37,930 bases of DNA from contig CAYGVJ010000045.1 of assembly GCA_964353255.1 (NCBI GenBank), positions 1-37,930 on the forward strand, written 5' to 3'. The translations under genes and the position numbers were made by a program. The notes under the pieces are model-generated. The model had not been told where the DNA came from. It did no database searches and was given only the letters and a program-made list of their open reading frames with translations. Shown piece after piece: positions 24,839 through 34,395 of the stretch. Position 1 is the first letter of the stretch. Each line of letters starts with the position of its first letter. This DNA comes from VFZS01 sp964353255. Lineage in GTDB: Bacteria; Acidobacteriota; Terriglobia; Bryobacterales; Bryobacteraceae.

Positions 24839-25000
24839 GGGAAGCGCCCAGTTCTTAGGCACGCCTTTCAGCTCGGGGTCGTGACTCAGACTCAAGTGCG
24901 TCTTCACCATCATCGTAGCGTAGTCATCATAGCGCGGATCAGACTCGAACATCCTGCCTTTGGCTTCCGCCTCGGGCGTCCAGGCGACTCCGGCCGCGCC
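24839..25000 (-). pseudogene. fhs: Formate-tetrahydrofolate ligase C-terminal remnant
   Basis: About 54 codons on the minus strand: 'GAAGVAWTPEAEAKGRMFES' then 'DPRYDDYATMMVKTHLSLSH' and 'ELKGVPKNWALP'. The 'KTHLSLSHDP.LKG.PK' block is characteristic of the C-terminal part of formate-THF ligase. Everything upstream (about 480 residues) and the final glycine-rich 'GAGF...TMPGLP' end are missing. The fragment runs straight into the metF start region, so a deletion removed both sides. It implies that fhs, metF and the methyltransferase once formed one folate C1 operon. Confidence 0.7.
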
Positions 25001-25331
25001 ACTGCTTCGGAGTGGGCATGCGCTCTTCGGCCGCCTCGGAGATCTGTGGGTTTGCCGGCGCCGACCGGATAGCAGACGGCTGCTGAGGGGAAGCGGACTG
25101 GGCAAGGAAGGGAGGTAGGGGACGCGCACCTGTCGCTCGAATCCCTTGAAAACAGGGCAGTTCCAGGTCTTCGTGGGTCCCGAAGGGCCAAGGGCGCCAT
25201 GGTGGCAGGGCGCCCGGGTCGCTCAGGATGGAAACTATGCCAAAAACGGCTCGCACGAGGCCAGTTGGCTGTATACTGGATGGCAGCCCGGAACCCAAAA
25301 GGGAAGTTCCGGCCAAGGGAGGATGGACATT
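25001..25331. other. Intergenic region upstream of TonB receptor
   Basis: About 330 bases, divergent between the fhs remnant/metF side and the receptor. No gene is supported. A TATACT at 25272-25277 could be a -10 box for the receptor but has no good -35 partner. AAGGGAGG at ~25315-25322 is the ribosome site that favours the ATG at 25332 over the one at 25323. Confidence 0.4.
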
Positions 25332-28300
25332 ATGACTGGAAGCTATCGTCATCTGTGTGTGTGCATGGGCCTGTTGCTCAGCCTCAGCGCGAGCCCAGCC
25401 TGGGCACAAACAGCCTCGACAGGAACCGTCTCCGGCCGGGTGCTGGACGAGCAGGAAGCCATTGTGCCGGGCGCGGACGTGACGTTGCTTGACGTCGCGA
25501 CGAACGCGAAACGAACGGCAATCACCAACGACGCCGGCCGATACATCTTCGTCAGTGTTCCGCCCGGCACGTATGACATCTCGGTCAGTCGGCAAGGTTT
25601 CCGGACCGCCAAGGTGTCCGCGCAGAAGGTGACGGTCGGCCAGGAACTGACGATTGACCTGACGCTGACAGTCGGCGGGGTGGCGCAGGCCATCGAAGTT
25701 GTGGCATCGGCGGCCGCCCAGTTGCAGACAACCAACGCAACCGTAGGGACGACGCTCGCCGGAGATTCCCTCATATTGCTGCCGAACCTTTCCCGCGACG
25801 CTTACGCCCTCCAAACGCTGAATGTGGGCGTAACACCGTCCGGCGAGGTGGCCGGAACGCGGAACGACCAGAACACTTACCTGGTGGACGGGGCCAACGT
25901 CACGGACGACAACTCCGGCAATCTGAGCTACAACCAGCTTCCCGGGCTCAGCGTCGCGACGGGGGTCATACCGACTCCGGTCGAGAGCATCGAGGAATTC
26001 AAAATGGCGACCAGCAACCAGACGGCCGACTTCGCCAACTCTGCCGGCAGCCAGGTCCAGATGATCACCAGGCGCGGTACCAATCAATTGCACGGCTCTT
26101 TGTACGAGTACTACTTTGGCAGCAACGTCGGGGCCGCCAACTCGTGGAAGAACAACCACACGCCGTCGCGTGGTTTGCCTTATACGCCGCTGCCCTCGAG
26201 CCATTACAACCGCTTTGGCGCGACCGCGGGCGGCCCCATACTGCCGAAGGACCTTCTGGGCGGGCGGTGGTACATTTTCGGTAACTTCGAGGCGTATCGG
26301 TACCCGAATAACACCATGTATACGGCAACGGTGCCTACGGCCTTGATGCGCGCGGGAATCGTCCAGGTCCCGGACAGAAGTGGCAAGTACGCGGCATACA
26401 ACCTCAACCCTACTCCGGTCACCCTGGACGGCGTCACCTACCAGCCTGCGACGTGCGGGTCCAACAATGCTCCTTGCGACCCGCGTGGAATCGGGCTGAA
26501 TCCCATCATTAACCAGCTCTGGTCGAAGTACATGCCCTTGCCAAATGACCCGCAATATGGGGATACATACAATACGCAGGGCTATCGCGCGCCGATTAGC
26601 ATCCCGGAGAGTTCCAACACCTTGGTGGCCAGGCTTGATCACGACTTTGGTCCGAGCTGGCACTTCATGGGCTCCTACCGCTATTACACAAACAGCGCTT
26701 ACGGGACGAGCCAGGTGGACATCGGCGGTTTGCTGCCCGGTTGCACCTTCGGACAAGCGTGCTCCGTGTACACGACCCCGAACCAGCCCTGGAGCATGGT
26801 GGCCGGGCTCACGACGATTATCACCAACCACCTGACCAACGACTTCCGCGCCGCCTACGTTCGCAACCTCTGGGCGTATGGTTCGGCTATGGCGCCGCCG
26901 CAATTGCCCGGGCTGGCCGGGGCGATCGAGATCGGCGGTGAAACCGCGAACGCGCTGATTCCTTACAACGTGAACAACCAGAGCGTGCGCGCGCGAGAGT
27001 GGAACGGCCAGGACAAACAGCTTAAAGACGACATCAGCTACCTCCGGGGCAATCACCTGTTTCAGTTCGGAGGGAGTTATCAGCGCAACTTCGACCAGAT
27101 GTACCGCACCGACAATGGGGCGGGAATCATGTCGGCGCTGGTGTATCAGATCTACGACACGGGCATCGCAATCGATTCCAGGTATCAGCCCACTACGATC
27201 GGCAGCTCTTCGGCCACCTCCTGGAACCGTCTTTATGCGCAAGTGCTGGGCTTGGTCAATCAGCCCCAGGCGCTTTTCACGCGCAAGCTGCCGGGGCTGA
27301 ATCTGAACCCGATAGGGACCCCGATGTTCCCTCGGGCCATCATCAATTATTACAACGCATATCTCACCGATACCTGGCACGTGCGGCCGAAAGTCACGCT
27401 GACGTACGGCCTCGGTTACATGCTGGAACGGCCGCCCTATGAGCTCACTGGACAGCAAGTCATCACCGTGGACCCCGACAACAAGCCGATTAGCGTCCTG
27501 GGCTACCTGGAGGCAAAGAAGAGAGCCGCTCTCGCCGGGCAGGTCTACAATCCCAGCATTGGGATGACGCTGGTCAGAAACGTCGCCGGGGGAGGCCTGA
27601 AGTACCCCTACAAAGACTTTTTTGGCGGGCTGAGCCCGCGGATAGGCGTGGCCTGGAACCCGAGTTTCAGCGGGGGCATTCTGGGCAGGATCTTCGGCAA
27701 TAGCGACATGGTCATTCGGGGCGGCTACAGCCGGATCTTTGGCCGCCTGAACGGCGTGAAGCAGGTCATGTCTCTGGTGAACAACACCGGTGTGGGCCAG
27801 CCCATCTCCTGCGTGGGCGCCAGCAAGGACGGCCGCTGCCTAGGCAACCTCGGGGTGGATCCGACCACCGCCTTCCGTATCGGGACCGATGGCATGACCG
27901 CCCCGATGCCTACCCTGACGCCGACCCTGGCCCAGCCCTATTTTCCCGGTGTAGGCGCAAATCCTGCGGCCGGTGACGGCGCGGGCATCGATCCGGAATT
28001 CAGGCCCAGCCGCACCGATCAGGTCACCATCTCGATTCAGCGCGCCATTTCAAAGAAGTTCATGGTGGAGGCCGGATACATCGGCCGGAAGATCCGAAAC
28101 GAATTTTTACCTGTCAACCTGGATGCTGTGCCGTACATGCTGAGCTTGAATGGGCAGAGCTTCTCCAGCGCCTGGGCCAACCTGTACACCGCCGTCTCCG
28201 CGAACGCAGCGCCTGCCACGCAGGCGTGGTTTGAAGCGGCGATGGGCGGCGGGAGGTCAGCTTACTGCACCGGATACGCCGATTGCACGGCGGCCGTGGC

Positions 28301-29261
28301 TGCCAAACAGAAGACCAACATTAGTGGGACTCGGGTATACGACTTCTGGGCCGCTCTCGCGAGAGATGCGTCGTGGACCTTGGGCCGCACCCAGCCCAGC
28401 TCCAGTCCCGCCCAGGTCACCTCGCTGATTCAGTACACCAGCCTTGGGTTCGGGAATTACAACGCCGCCTATGTCTCGTTTACCGCGAACGACTGGCACG
28501 GCTTGGTGGCTCGATCCAACTTCACCTGGGGCCGGGCCCTTGGCACCGGATTCCTGGCCCAGTCAAACACACAAAGAACTGTCCTCGATGCATGGGACTT
28601 CCACGCCAACTACGGGCCGCAGCCTTTTGACATCAAGTTCATATACAACCTGGCGATGACCTACCAGCCCCAGTTCTACAGGAACCAGCGGGGGATCCTG
28701 GGCCGGCTGCTGGGTGGCTGGGCTATTTCTCCGATCTTCACCGCTCAGAGCGGCGTACCGGTGCGGGTGAACACCTCCTCGGGCAATTCCGGGGCGTTCG
28801 GTGAGATTTTCTCCAGCAGCGGCAGCGCCGATTGTGAAGGCGCGGCGTTGGTGGCGCCGTTCACCGGCGGAAACTCCGCCCACTACAATGTCACCGTCCC
28901 AAGCGGCGCGGGCCTCAACGGCAATCCGGACAGGGGCGGCTCGGGCATCAACATGTTTGCCGACCCGAATGCGATCTTCGCCCAGTTCCGGCGGTTGATA
29001 TTGGGCATCGACCACAATGGAGGGGGCTGGGGCATGATCCGCGGTTTCCCCACCTGGAACCTCGATACGACCGTATCGAAAGAGATTCGCGCCACCGAAC
29101 GGGTTCGAGCCACTCTGATGTTCCAGTTCACCAATGTCCTGAACCACTTCCAGGCGGCGAATCCGACGGTGAGCATCGATAGCCCGGCGTCATTCGGTGT
29201 GGTAACCGGCCAGACCAACACTGCGCGGCGGATGCAATTTGGCCTGCGCATCCGTTTTTAG
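25332..29261 (+). CDS. TonB-dependent receptor, Oar-like, with carboxypeptidase regulatory domain
   Basis: 1309 residues from ATG 25332, nine bases after a strong AAGGGAGG. Signal peptide 1-25 (ends SPAWA). Residues ~30-110 form a CarboxypepD_reg-like beta domain ('GTVSGRVLDEQEAIVPGADV', 'SVPPGTYDISVSRQGF'). Then comes the plug ('NQNTYLVDGANVTDD'-like region, 'VIPTPVESIEEFK', 'QVQMITRRGTNQLHGSLYEY'). The rest is a large barrel with 'NAYLTDTWHVRPKVTLTYGL', 'LSPRIGVAWNPSFSGG' and a C-terminal Phe ('RRMQFGLRIRF'). Length and layout are complete for this acidobacterial family, which imports oligosaccharides or other large substrates using TonB energy. It precedes GH3, GPH transporter and GH10 genes on the same strand, so a xylo-oligosaccharide substrate is plausible. 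Confidence 0.93.
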   Translation: MTGSYRHLCVCMGLLLSLSASPAWAQTASTGTVSGRVLDEQEAIVPGADVTLLDVATNAKRTAITNDAGRYIFVSVPPGTYDISVSRQGFRTAKVSAQKVTVGQELTIDLTLTVGGVAQAIEVVASAAAQLQTTNATVGTTLAGDSLILLPNLSRDAYALQTLNVGVTPSGEVAGTRNDQNTYLVDGANVTDDNSGNLSYNQLPGLSVATGVIPTPVESIEEFKMATSNQTADFANSAGSQVQMITRRGTNQLHGSLYEYYFGSNVGAANSWKNNHTPSRGLPYTPLPSSHYNRFGATAGGPILPKDLLGGRWYIFGNFEAYRYPNNTMYTATVPTALMRAGIVQVPDRSGKYAAYNLNPTPVTLDGVTYQPATCGSNNAPCDPRGIGLNPIINQLWSKYMPLPNDPQYGDTYNTQGYRAPISIPESSNTLVARLDHDFGPSWHFMGSYRYYTNSAYGTSQVDIGGLLPGCTFGQACSVYTTPNQPWSMVAGLTTIITNHLTNDFRAAYVRNLWAYGSAMAPPQLPGLAGAIEIGGETANALIPYNVNNQSVRAREWNGQDKQLKDDISYLRGNHLFQFGGSYQRNFDQMYRTDNGAGIMSALVYQIYDTGIAIDSRYQPTTIGSSSATSWNRLYAQVLGLVNQPQALFTRKLPGLNLNPIGTPMFPRAIINYYNAYLTDTWHVRPKVTLTYGLGYMLERPPYELTGQQVITVDPDNKPISVLGYLEAKKRAALAGQVYNPSIGMTLVRNVAGGGLKYPYKDFFGGLSPRIGVAWNPSFSGGILGRIFGNSDMVIRGGYSRIFGRLNGVKQVMSLVNNTGVGQPISCVGASKDGRCLGNLGVDPTTAFRIGTDGMTAPMPTLTPTLAQPYFPGVGANPAAGDGAGIDPEFRPSRTDQVTISIQRAISKKFMVEAGYIGRKIRNEFLPVNLDAVPYMLSLNGQSFSSAWANLYTAVSANAAPATQAWFEAAMGGGRSAYCTGYADCTAAVAAKQKTNISGTRVYDFWAALARDASWTLGRTQPSSSPAQVTSLIQYTSLGFGNYNAAYVSFTANDWHGLVARSNFTWGRALGTGFLAQSNTQRTVLDAWDFHANYGPQPFDIKFIYNLAMTYQPQFYRNQRGILGRLLGGWAISPIFTAQSGVPVRVNTSSGNSGAFGEIFSSSGSADCEGAALVAPFTGGNSAHYNVTVPSGAGLNGNPDRGGSGINMFADPNAIFAQFRRLILGIDHNGGGWGMIRGFPTWNLDTTVSKEIRATERVRATLMFQFTNVLNHFQAANPTVSIDSPASFGVVTGQTNTARRMQFGLRIRF

Positions 29262-29494
29262 GACAACAACCTGTTGGGCGGCCGGCAATTTGCTGGCTTT
29301 CGGCAGCGATCAGTCGCGGGCGTGCGCCGCTGACTACGGCGGGGACTTGGGTGCGGCCGGGGCGGGCCGTGAGGCTTATTCCAGCGTCTGATTGTAACCA
29401 AGACGCGCAGAGGCTTTCTGCCCGCCGAGAGTGACGTTCTGGTAGTCTGGAAACCGATGCTCCCGAAGGGGAACACCCGAGAAAGCGACCTCAT

Positions 29495-31807
29495 ATGAGC
29501 AAACGACCAAGCAGAGAACCGCGGACGTTGCCTTACAGGAATCCTGATCTGCCTGTGGCGCGACGGGTCAGAGACCTTTTGTCACGGATGACGCTGGAGG
29601 AGAAGGCGGCGCAGATGGTGTGCGTCTGGCAGCAGAAAGCCGAGACGCTCGTGGACGCCGACGGCAACTTCGATCTTCAGAAAGCCCGGGCCGCCTTCAA
29701 GAAGGGGCACGGACTGGGCCAGGTGGGCCGCCCCAGCGACGCGGGAAAAGGCCAGGACGCGCGCGGCATGGCGGAGCTCACCAACGCGATTCAGAAGTTC
29801 TTCGTCGAGAACAGCCGGCTCGGGATCCCGGTGATGTTTCACGAGGAGTGCCTGCACGGCCATGCGGCGGTGGACGGCACGAGCTTTCCCCAGCCGATCG
29901 CGCTGGGGGCGACCTTCAATCCGGATCTGGTCGAGGCGCTGTTCACGATGACCGCGGCGGAAGCCCGCTTGCGGGGAACGCACCAGGCGCTGACGCCGGT
30001 GGTGGACGTGGCGCGCGAGCCGCGCTGGGGCCGCGTCGAGGAGACTTACGGCGAAGACCCGTATCTGGTTTCACGAATGGGCATCGCGGCGGTGCACGGG
30101 TTTCAGGGCGACGCCACCTTCCGCGACAAGAGGCGCGTGATCGCCACGCTGAAGCACCTGGCCGGGCACGGCCAGCCGGAATCGGGCATGAACTGCGCGC
30201 CGGCCAACGTGTCGCTGCGCGTGCTGCGCGAGACGTTCCTCTATCCCTTCCAGGAAGCCTTGCAGAAGAGCGGACCCATCAGCGTGATGGCTTCCTACAA
30301 CGAGATTGACGGCGTGCCGTCGCACGCCAACCAGTGGCTGTTGCGGGACGTGCTGCGCAAGGAATGGGGCTTCCAGGGTTTCGTGGTATCGGACTACTAC
30401 GCCATCTGGGAACTGAGCTACCGCCCCGACACCCACGGCCACTTCGTGGCGAAGGACAAGAAGGAAGCGTGCGCGCTCGCGGTGCGGGCCGGCGTCAACA
30501 TCGAGCTGCCGGAACCGGACTGCTATTTGCACCTGGTCGAGCTGGTCCGCAAAGGCGTGCTGAAGGAACGGCAACTCGACGATCTGGTCGCTCCGATGCT
30601 CGAGTGGAAATTCCGCATGGGGCTGTTCGAGGACCCCTATGTTGACCCGGACGAAGCGGAGCGGGTGGTGGGTTGCGAGGGGCATCGCGAGCTGGCTCTC
30701 CAGGCGGCGCGGGAGGCCATCACGCTGCTCAAGAACGAAGGCCATGTGGCGCCGTTGAATCTGGACAGTGTTCGGACGATCGCCGTCATCGGCCCGAACG
30801 CGCAGCGCAGCCTGCTCGGCGGCTACAGCGGCACGCCGAAGCACAACGTGACCGTGCTCGAGGGCATCAAAGCGCGGGTCGGCAATCGCGCCAAAGTGCT
30901 CTACAGCGAAGGCTGCAAGATCACCATTGGCGGCTCGTGGAATCAGGACGAAGTCATACCCAGCGATCCCGGCGAGGACCGCAGGCAGATCGCGGCCGCG
31001 GTCAGGGTGGCCAAGCAGGCGGACGTGATTGTGCTGGCCATCGGCGGCAACGAGCAGACCTCGCGGGAGGCGTGGGGGCTCAATCATATGGGCGACCGGA
31101 CGAGCCTGGACTTGATCGGCAGACAGGAAGAGCTGGTCAAGGCCATCCTCGCGCTCGGCAAACCGGTGATCGTCTTTCTGTTCAACGGCCGGCCGCTGTC
31201 GATCAACTACCTCAGCCGGAACGTGCCGGCGATCTTCGAGTGCTGGTACCTGGGCCAGGAGACCGGCCATGCCGTCGCCGAGGTTCTGTTCGGCGACTTT
31301 AATCCGGGCGGGAAGCTGCCGATCACCATCCCGCGCTCCGCTGGTCACCTGCCGGCGTTCTACAACTACAAGCCGTCGGCGCGCCGGGGTTATCTGTTCG
31401 ACGATGTCTCCCCGCTGTATGCCTTCGGCTACGGCCTGAGCTACACGAGCTTCGCCATCCAGAACGTCCGGCTGACGAAGAAAAGGATCACCCGCCAGGG
31501 ATCGACTCGCGTTCTGGCGGAGGTGACGAACACGGGCCAGCGCGAGGGAGCGGAAGTCGTGCAACTGTACATTCGCGATCTGGTCAGCTCGGCGACGCGG
31601 CCCATCAAAGAGCTAAAGGGCTTCCAGAAGGTTTCCCTGCGGCCGGGTGAAACGAAGACCGTCGCCTTTGACGTGACGCCGGAGCTGCTCGCGTTCTACG
31701 ACGTGAACATGCACTGCGTCGTCGAGGCCGGCGAGTTTGAAATCATGGTCGGCAATTCCTCCCGCGACTGCGATCTTCAGAAAGTGCTCTTGCAGGTCAC
31801 GAAGTAA
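29495..31807 (+). CDS. GH3 family beta-glucosidase/beta-xylosidase
   Basis: 770 residues. N-terminal GH3 barrel: 'RVRDLLSRMTLEEKAAQMV', 'GIPVMFHEECLHGHAAV', 'PVVDVAREPRWGRVEETYGE', 'ATLKHLAGHG' and the nucleophile Asp300 in 'GFQGFVVSDYYAIWEL'. Then the C-terminal alpha/beta sandwich ('EAITLLKNEG', 'VIAVGGNE'-like 'VIVLAIGGNEQTSREAWGL') and a fibronectin III-like end ('FGYGLSYTSFAI', 'GAEVVQLYIRD'). No signal peptide is visible, so it is probably cytoplasmic. The neighbours (GPH transporter 23 bases downstream, then GH10 xylanase) favour beta-xylosidase activity on imported xylo-oligosaccharides. Substrate is inference; the family is certain. Confidence 0.95.
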   Translation: MSKRPSREPRTLPYRNPDLPVARRVRDLLSRMTLEEKAAQMVCVWQQKAETLVDADGNFDLQKARAAFKKGHGLGQVGRPSDAGKGQDARGMAELTNAIQKFFVENSRLGIPVMFHEECLHGHAAVDGTSFPQPIALGATFNPDLVEALFTMTAAEARLRGTHQALTPVVDVAREPRWGRVEETYGEDPYLVSRMGIAAVHGFQGDATFRDKRRVIATLKHLAGHGQPESGMNCAPANVSLRVLRETFLYPFQEALQKSGPISVMASYNEIDGVPSHANQWLLRDVLRKEWGFQGFVVSDYYAIWELSYRPDTHGHFVAKDKKEACALAVRAGVNIELPEPDCYLHLVELVRKGVLKERQLDDLVAPMLEWKFRMGLFEDPYVDPDEAERVVGCEGHRELALQAAREAITLLKNEGHVAPLNLDSVRTIAVIGPNAQRSLLGGYSGTPKHNVTVLEGIKARVGNRAKVLYSEGCKITIGGSWNQDEVIPSDPGEDRRQIAAAVRVAKQADVIVLAIGGNEQTSREAWGLNHMGDRTSLDLIGRQEELVKAILALGKPVIVFLFNGRPLSINYLSRNVPAIFECWYLGQETGHAVAEVLFGDFNPGGKLPITIPRSAGHLPAFYNYKPSARRGYLFDDVSPLYAFGYGLSYTSFAIQNVRLTKKRITRQGSTRVLAEVTNTGQREGAEVVQLYIRDLVSSATRPIKELKGFQKVSLRPGETKTVAFDVTPELLAFYDVNMHCVVEAGEFEIMVGNSSRDCDLQKVLLQVTK

Positions 31808-31830
31808 ACGCTTCACCAACGAGGCCACGC

Positions 31831-33213
31831 ATGACTAACAGCATCGACAAACTCTCGGTCAAGGAGAAGGTTGGTTACGGCCTCGGCGACATGGCCGCCA
31901 ACTTCATTTTCCAGACGGTGCTGGTGTTCCAGTTGAGTTTCTACACCGACACCTTCGGGATCGCCGCGGCGGCGGCGGGGACGCTGTTTCTGGTGGTGCG
32001 GGTGGGCGGCGCGGTTTGCGACCCCATCATGGGCATCCTCGCCGATCGCACTACGACTAAGTGGGGTAAGTTTCGCCCGTGGGTCGTGTGGACGGCCGTG
32101 CCGTTTGGCATCATTGGCTTTCTGGCCTTCACCACTCCCGACCTCAGCCCGACCGGCAAGCTCCTCTATGCCTACATCACTTACGGCCTGTTGACCATCG
32201 TGTATTCGGCCAACAATGTGCCGTATTCGGCGTTGAGCGCGGTCATGACCGGCGACATGAACGAGCGCACGAGCCTGCTGTCATATCGGCAGGTGTTCGC
32301 CAACGGCGCGGCCTTCATCGTTCAGGGCATGGCCATACCGATGCTCAAGTATTTCGGGCAGGGGGACAGCGCCAAGGGCTACCAGATGACGATGGGGCTC
32401 TTCCTGATCCTGGCCGTCGTTTTCTTCTTCATCACGTTCTTCACCACCAAAGAGCGCATCCAGCCGGACCCCCGCCAGAAAACCTCGCCGCGGCAGGATC
32501 TGGCCGACCTGGGGAAGAGCGGCCCGTGGATCGCGCTGTTCGCGCTGACGGTTTTCGTATTCATCGCGCTGTCGCTGCGCGGCGGCACGATGCTGTTCTA
32601 CTTCAAGTACTGCGTGGGCCAGGAAGACCTATTCAGTCTGTTCAACGTTTTCGGGCTGGGCTCGCTGATCGTTGGGATCTTTTTCTCTAACGCACTGGCG
32701 GGGCGTTTCGGCAAGCGGAACGTGTTCATCGGGGGCCTGTCCCTGACGGTGGTGTTCACGGCGCTGTTGGTGGTGCTGCCGACCAGCGCGGTGGCGCTCA
32801 TTTTCGCGGTCGAGGTGCTCCGTCAGTTCGCCTATGGCTGGACGGCCCCGCTGCTCTGGGCAATGATAGCCGACGTGGCGGACTACTCGGAGTGGAAAAC
32901 CGGGCGCCGCGCGACCGCCATGGTCTCGGCGGGCATCATTTTCGGGCTGAAAGCGGGCCTGGGCTTCGGCGGCGCGATCGGCGGCTGGTTGCTTGCGCTT
33001 TACGGCTACGCGCCGAACGTGGCCCAGTCCGCGGCAGCGCTGCTGGGCATCCGCATGATCGCGGGCGTTTTCGCGGCGATTGCTTTCGTCGGCGCCATTG
33101 TCTGCTTGCTCCTCTACAAGATTGACCAACAGCTCAACATCCGAATGACGGAAGAACTGGCCGCGCGGCGGAAGGGATACGGTTCGCAGGCCGCCTCGCC
33201 GGCGACTTCGTGA
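31831..33213 (+). CDS. GPH-family (glycoside-pentoside-hexuronide) sugar:cation symporter
   Basis: 460 residues, twelve predicted helices. The N-terminus 'LSVKEKVGYGLGDMAANFIF' is the classic MelB/XynB-type GPH start, followed by 'VGGAVCDPIMGILADRT' and 'KWGKFRPWVVWTAVPFG' (cation and sugar motif in loop 2-3). The latter half has 'YGWTAPLLWAMIADVADYSE' and 'WKTGRRATAMVSAG', both strongly conserved. It should carry a pentoside or glycoside into the cytoplasm with H+ or Na+. It sits between GH3 (23-bp gap) and GH10 (17-bp gap to ATG), so xyloside import is the likely job. Confidence 0.95.
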   Translation: MTNSIDKLSVKEKVGYGLGDMAANFIFQTVLVFQLSFYTDTFGIAAAAAGTLFLVVRVGGAVCDPIMGILADRTTTKWGKFRPWVVWTAVPFGIIGFLAFTTPDLSPTGKLLYAYITYGLLTIVYSANNVPYSALSAVMTGDMNERTSLLSYRQVFANGAAFIVQGMAIPMLKYFGQGDSAKGYQMTMGLFLILAVVFFFITFFTTKERIQPDPRQKTSPRQDLADLGKSGPWIALFALTVFVFIALSLRGGTMLFYFKYCVGQEDLFSLFNVFGLGSLIVGIFFSNALAGRFGKRNVFIGGLSLTVVFTALLVVLPTSAVALIFAVEVLRQFAYGWTAPLLWAMIADVADYSEWKTGRRATAMVSAGIIFGLKAGLGFGGAIGGWLLALYGYAPNVAQSAAALLGIRMIAGVFAAIAFVGAIVCLLLYKIDQQLNIRMTEELAARRKGYGSQAASPATS

Positions 33214-33230
33214 GGGAGGATCTGAGAATC

Positions 33231-34355
33231 ATGTCTCCAGTGTTCACAACGATTGCCGGTCTTCTGATGGCCGGCCTGGTAATGGGCGCGCCCGGGCAAC
33301 CGGCTCTCAAGGACGCGTTCAAAGACTCATTCCTGGTAGGCGCGGCGCTCAACCCGGCCCAATTCTCCGAGCAGGACGCGCGCGGCGCGGCGTTGATCAA
33401 GACCCACTTCAACACGATCACTCCGGAGAACGTTCTGAAGTGGGAGCTGGTTCACCCCAGGCCGGACAGCTACGACTTCGCGGCGCCGGACCGCTACGTT
33501 GCGTTTGGCGAGAAGAACCGCATGTTTATCGTCGGCCACACGCTCGTCTGGCACAACCAGACGCCGCGATGGGTTTTCCAGGACGATAAGGGCGAGCCAC
33601 TGAGCCGCGAGGCGCTGCTCAAGCGCATGCGCGAGCACATCCACACGGTGGTGGGCCGGTACAAGGGCCGGATCAAGGGCTGGGACGTCGTCAACGAAGC
33701 CCTGGACGAGCAGGGCGCGTTGCGCCAGTCGGCGTGGCTGAAGATCATCGGCGAGGACTACATCGCCAGGGCGTTTGAATTCGCGCACGAGGCGGATCCC
33801 GGCGCCGAGCTGTACTACAACGACTATTCGCTGGAGAACGAAGCCAAGCGCAACGGCGCCATCGACCTGATCAAGAAACTCAAAGCTCAGGGCCTGCCGG
33901 TCGCCGCGGTGGGGCTGCAAGGACACTTCAGAATGGATTGGCCTTCCCTCGAGCAGGAGGACGCGACCATCGCGGCTTTCGCGAAGCTCGGCGTCAAGGT
34001 GATGATTACGGAGCTTGACATAGACGTGCTGCCTCCTGCCTCGCAACACCGCGGCGCGGACATAACAGTCAACGTCGAGTTGCAGGCCCAATTGAACCCT
34101 TACGCCAGCGGGCTACCGGACTCGGTCCAGCAGGCGTTGGCGAAGCGTTATGCCGACCTGTTTGGCGTGTATCTCAAACATCGCGGCGTCGTCACCCGGG
34201 TGACTTTCTGGGGCGTCACGGACGGGGATTCCTGGCTGAACTACTGGCCGGTCAAAGGAAGAACCAACTACCCGCTGTTGTTCGATCGCAACGGCCAGCC
34301 CAAGCCCGCGTTCGATGCGGTGACGGGCACAGTGGCGAAGCGCCCGGGGTTGTGA
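33231..34355 (+). CDS. GH10 endo-1,4-beta-xylanase, secreted
   Basis: 374 residues from ATG 33231 with GAGGGAGG ~11 bases upstream; a GTG at 33210 overlaps the transporter end and is less likely. Signal peptide ~1-20 (TIAGLLMAGLVMGAPG). GH10 barrel: 'FNTITPENVLKWELVHP', 'FIVGHTLVWHNQTPRWVF', acid/base Glu156 in 'GWDVVNEALD', 'LYYNDYSLE', 'VGLQGHFRMDWPS', nucleophile Glu261 in 'VMITELDIDVLPP', and 'VTFWGVTDGDSWLN'. All catalytic residues are present and length is standard for a single-domain GH10. It makes xylo-oligosaccharides outside the cytoplasm for the upstream receptor, transporter and GH3 enzyme. Confidence 0.96.
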   Translation: MSPVFTTIAGLLMAGLVMGAPGQPALKDAFKDSFLVGAALNPAQFSEQDARGAALIKTHFNTITPENVLKWELVHPRPDSYDFAAPDRYVAFGEKNRMFIVGHTLVWHNQTPRWVFQDDKGEPLSREALLKRMREHIHTVVGRYKGRIKGWDVVNEALDEQGALRQSAWLKIIGEDYIARAFEFAHEADPGAELYYNDYSLENEAKRNGAIDLIKKLKAQGLPVAAVGLQGHFRMDWPSLEQEDATIAAFAKLGVKVMITELDIDVLPPASQHRGADITVNVELQAQLNPYASGLPDSVQQALAKRYADLFGVYLKHRGVVTRVTFWGVTDGDSWLNYWPVKGRTNYPLLFDRNGQPKPAFDAVTGTVAKRPGL

Positions 34356-34395
34356 AACTCGGCGGGGCAGTGCTGGGCTGCGCTGCGGAGTTCAC

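Noticed and set aside
24939..27458. 839-codon open frame on the minus strand
   Set aside because: Lies antisense to the TonB receptor and its upstream region; composition is Arg/Val/His-rich with no family motif. Long antisense frames are expected at this GC content.
30071..31564. 497-codon open frame on the minus strand
   Set aside because: Antisense to the GH3 gene; low-complexity His/Arg/Asp-rich translation, no ribosome site.
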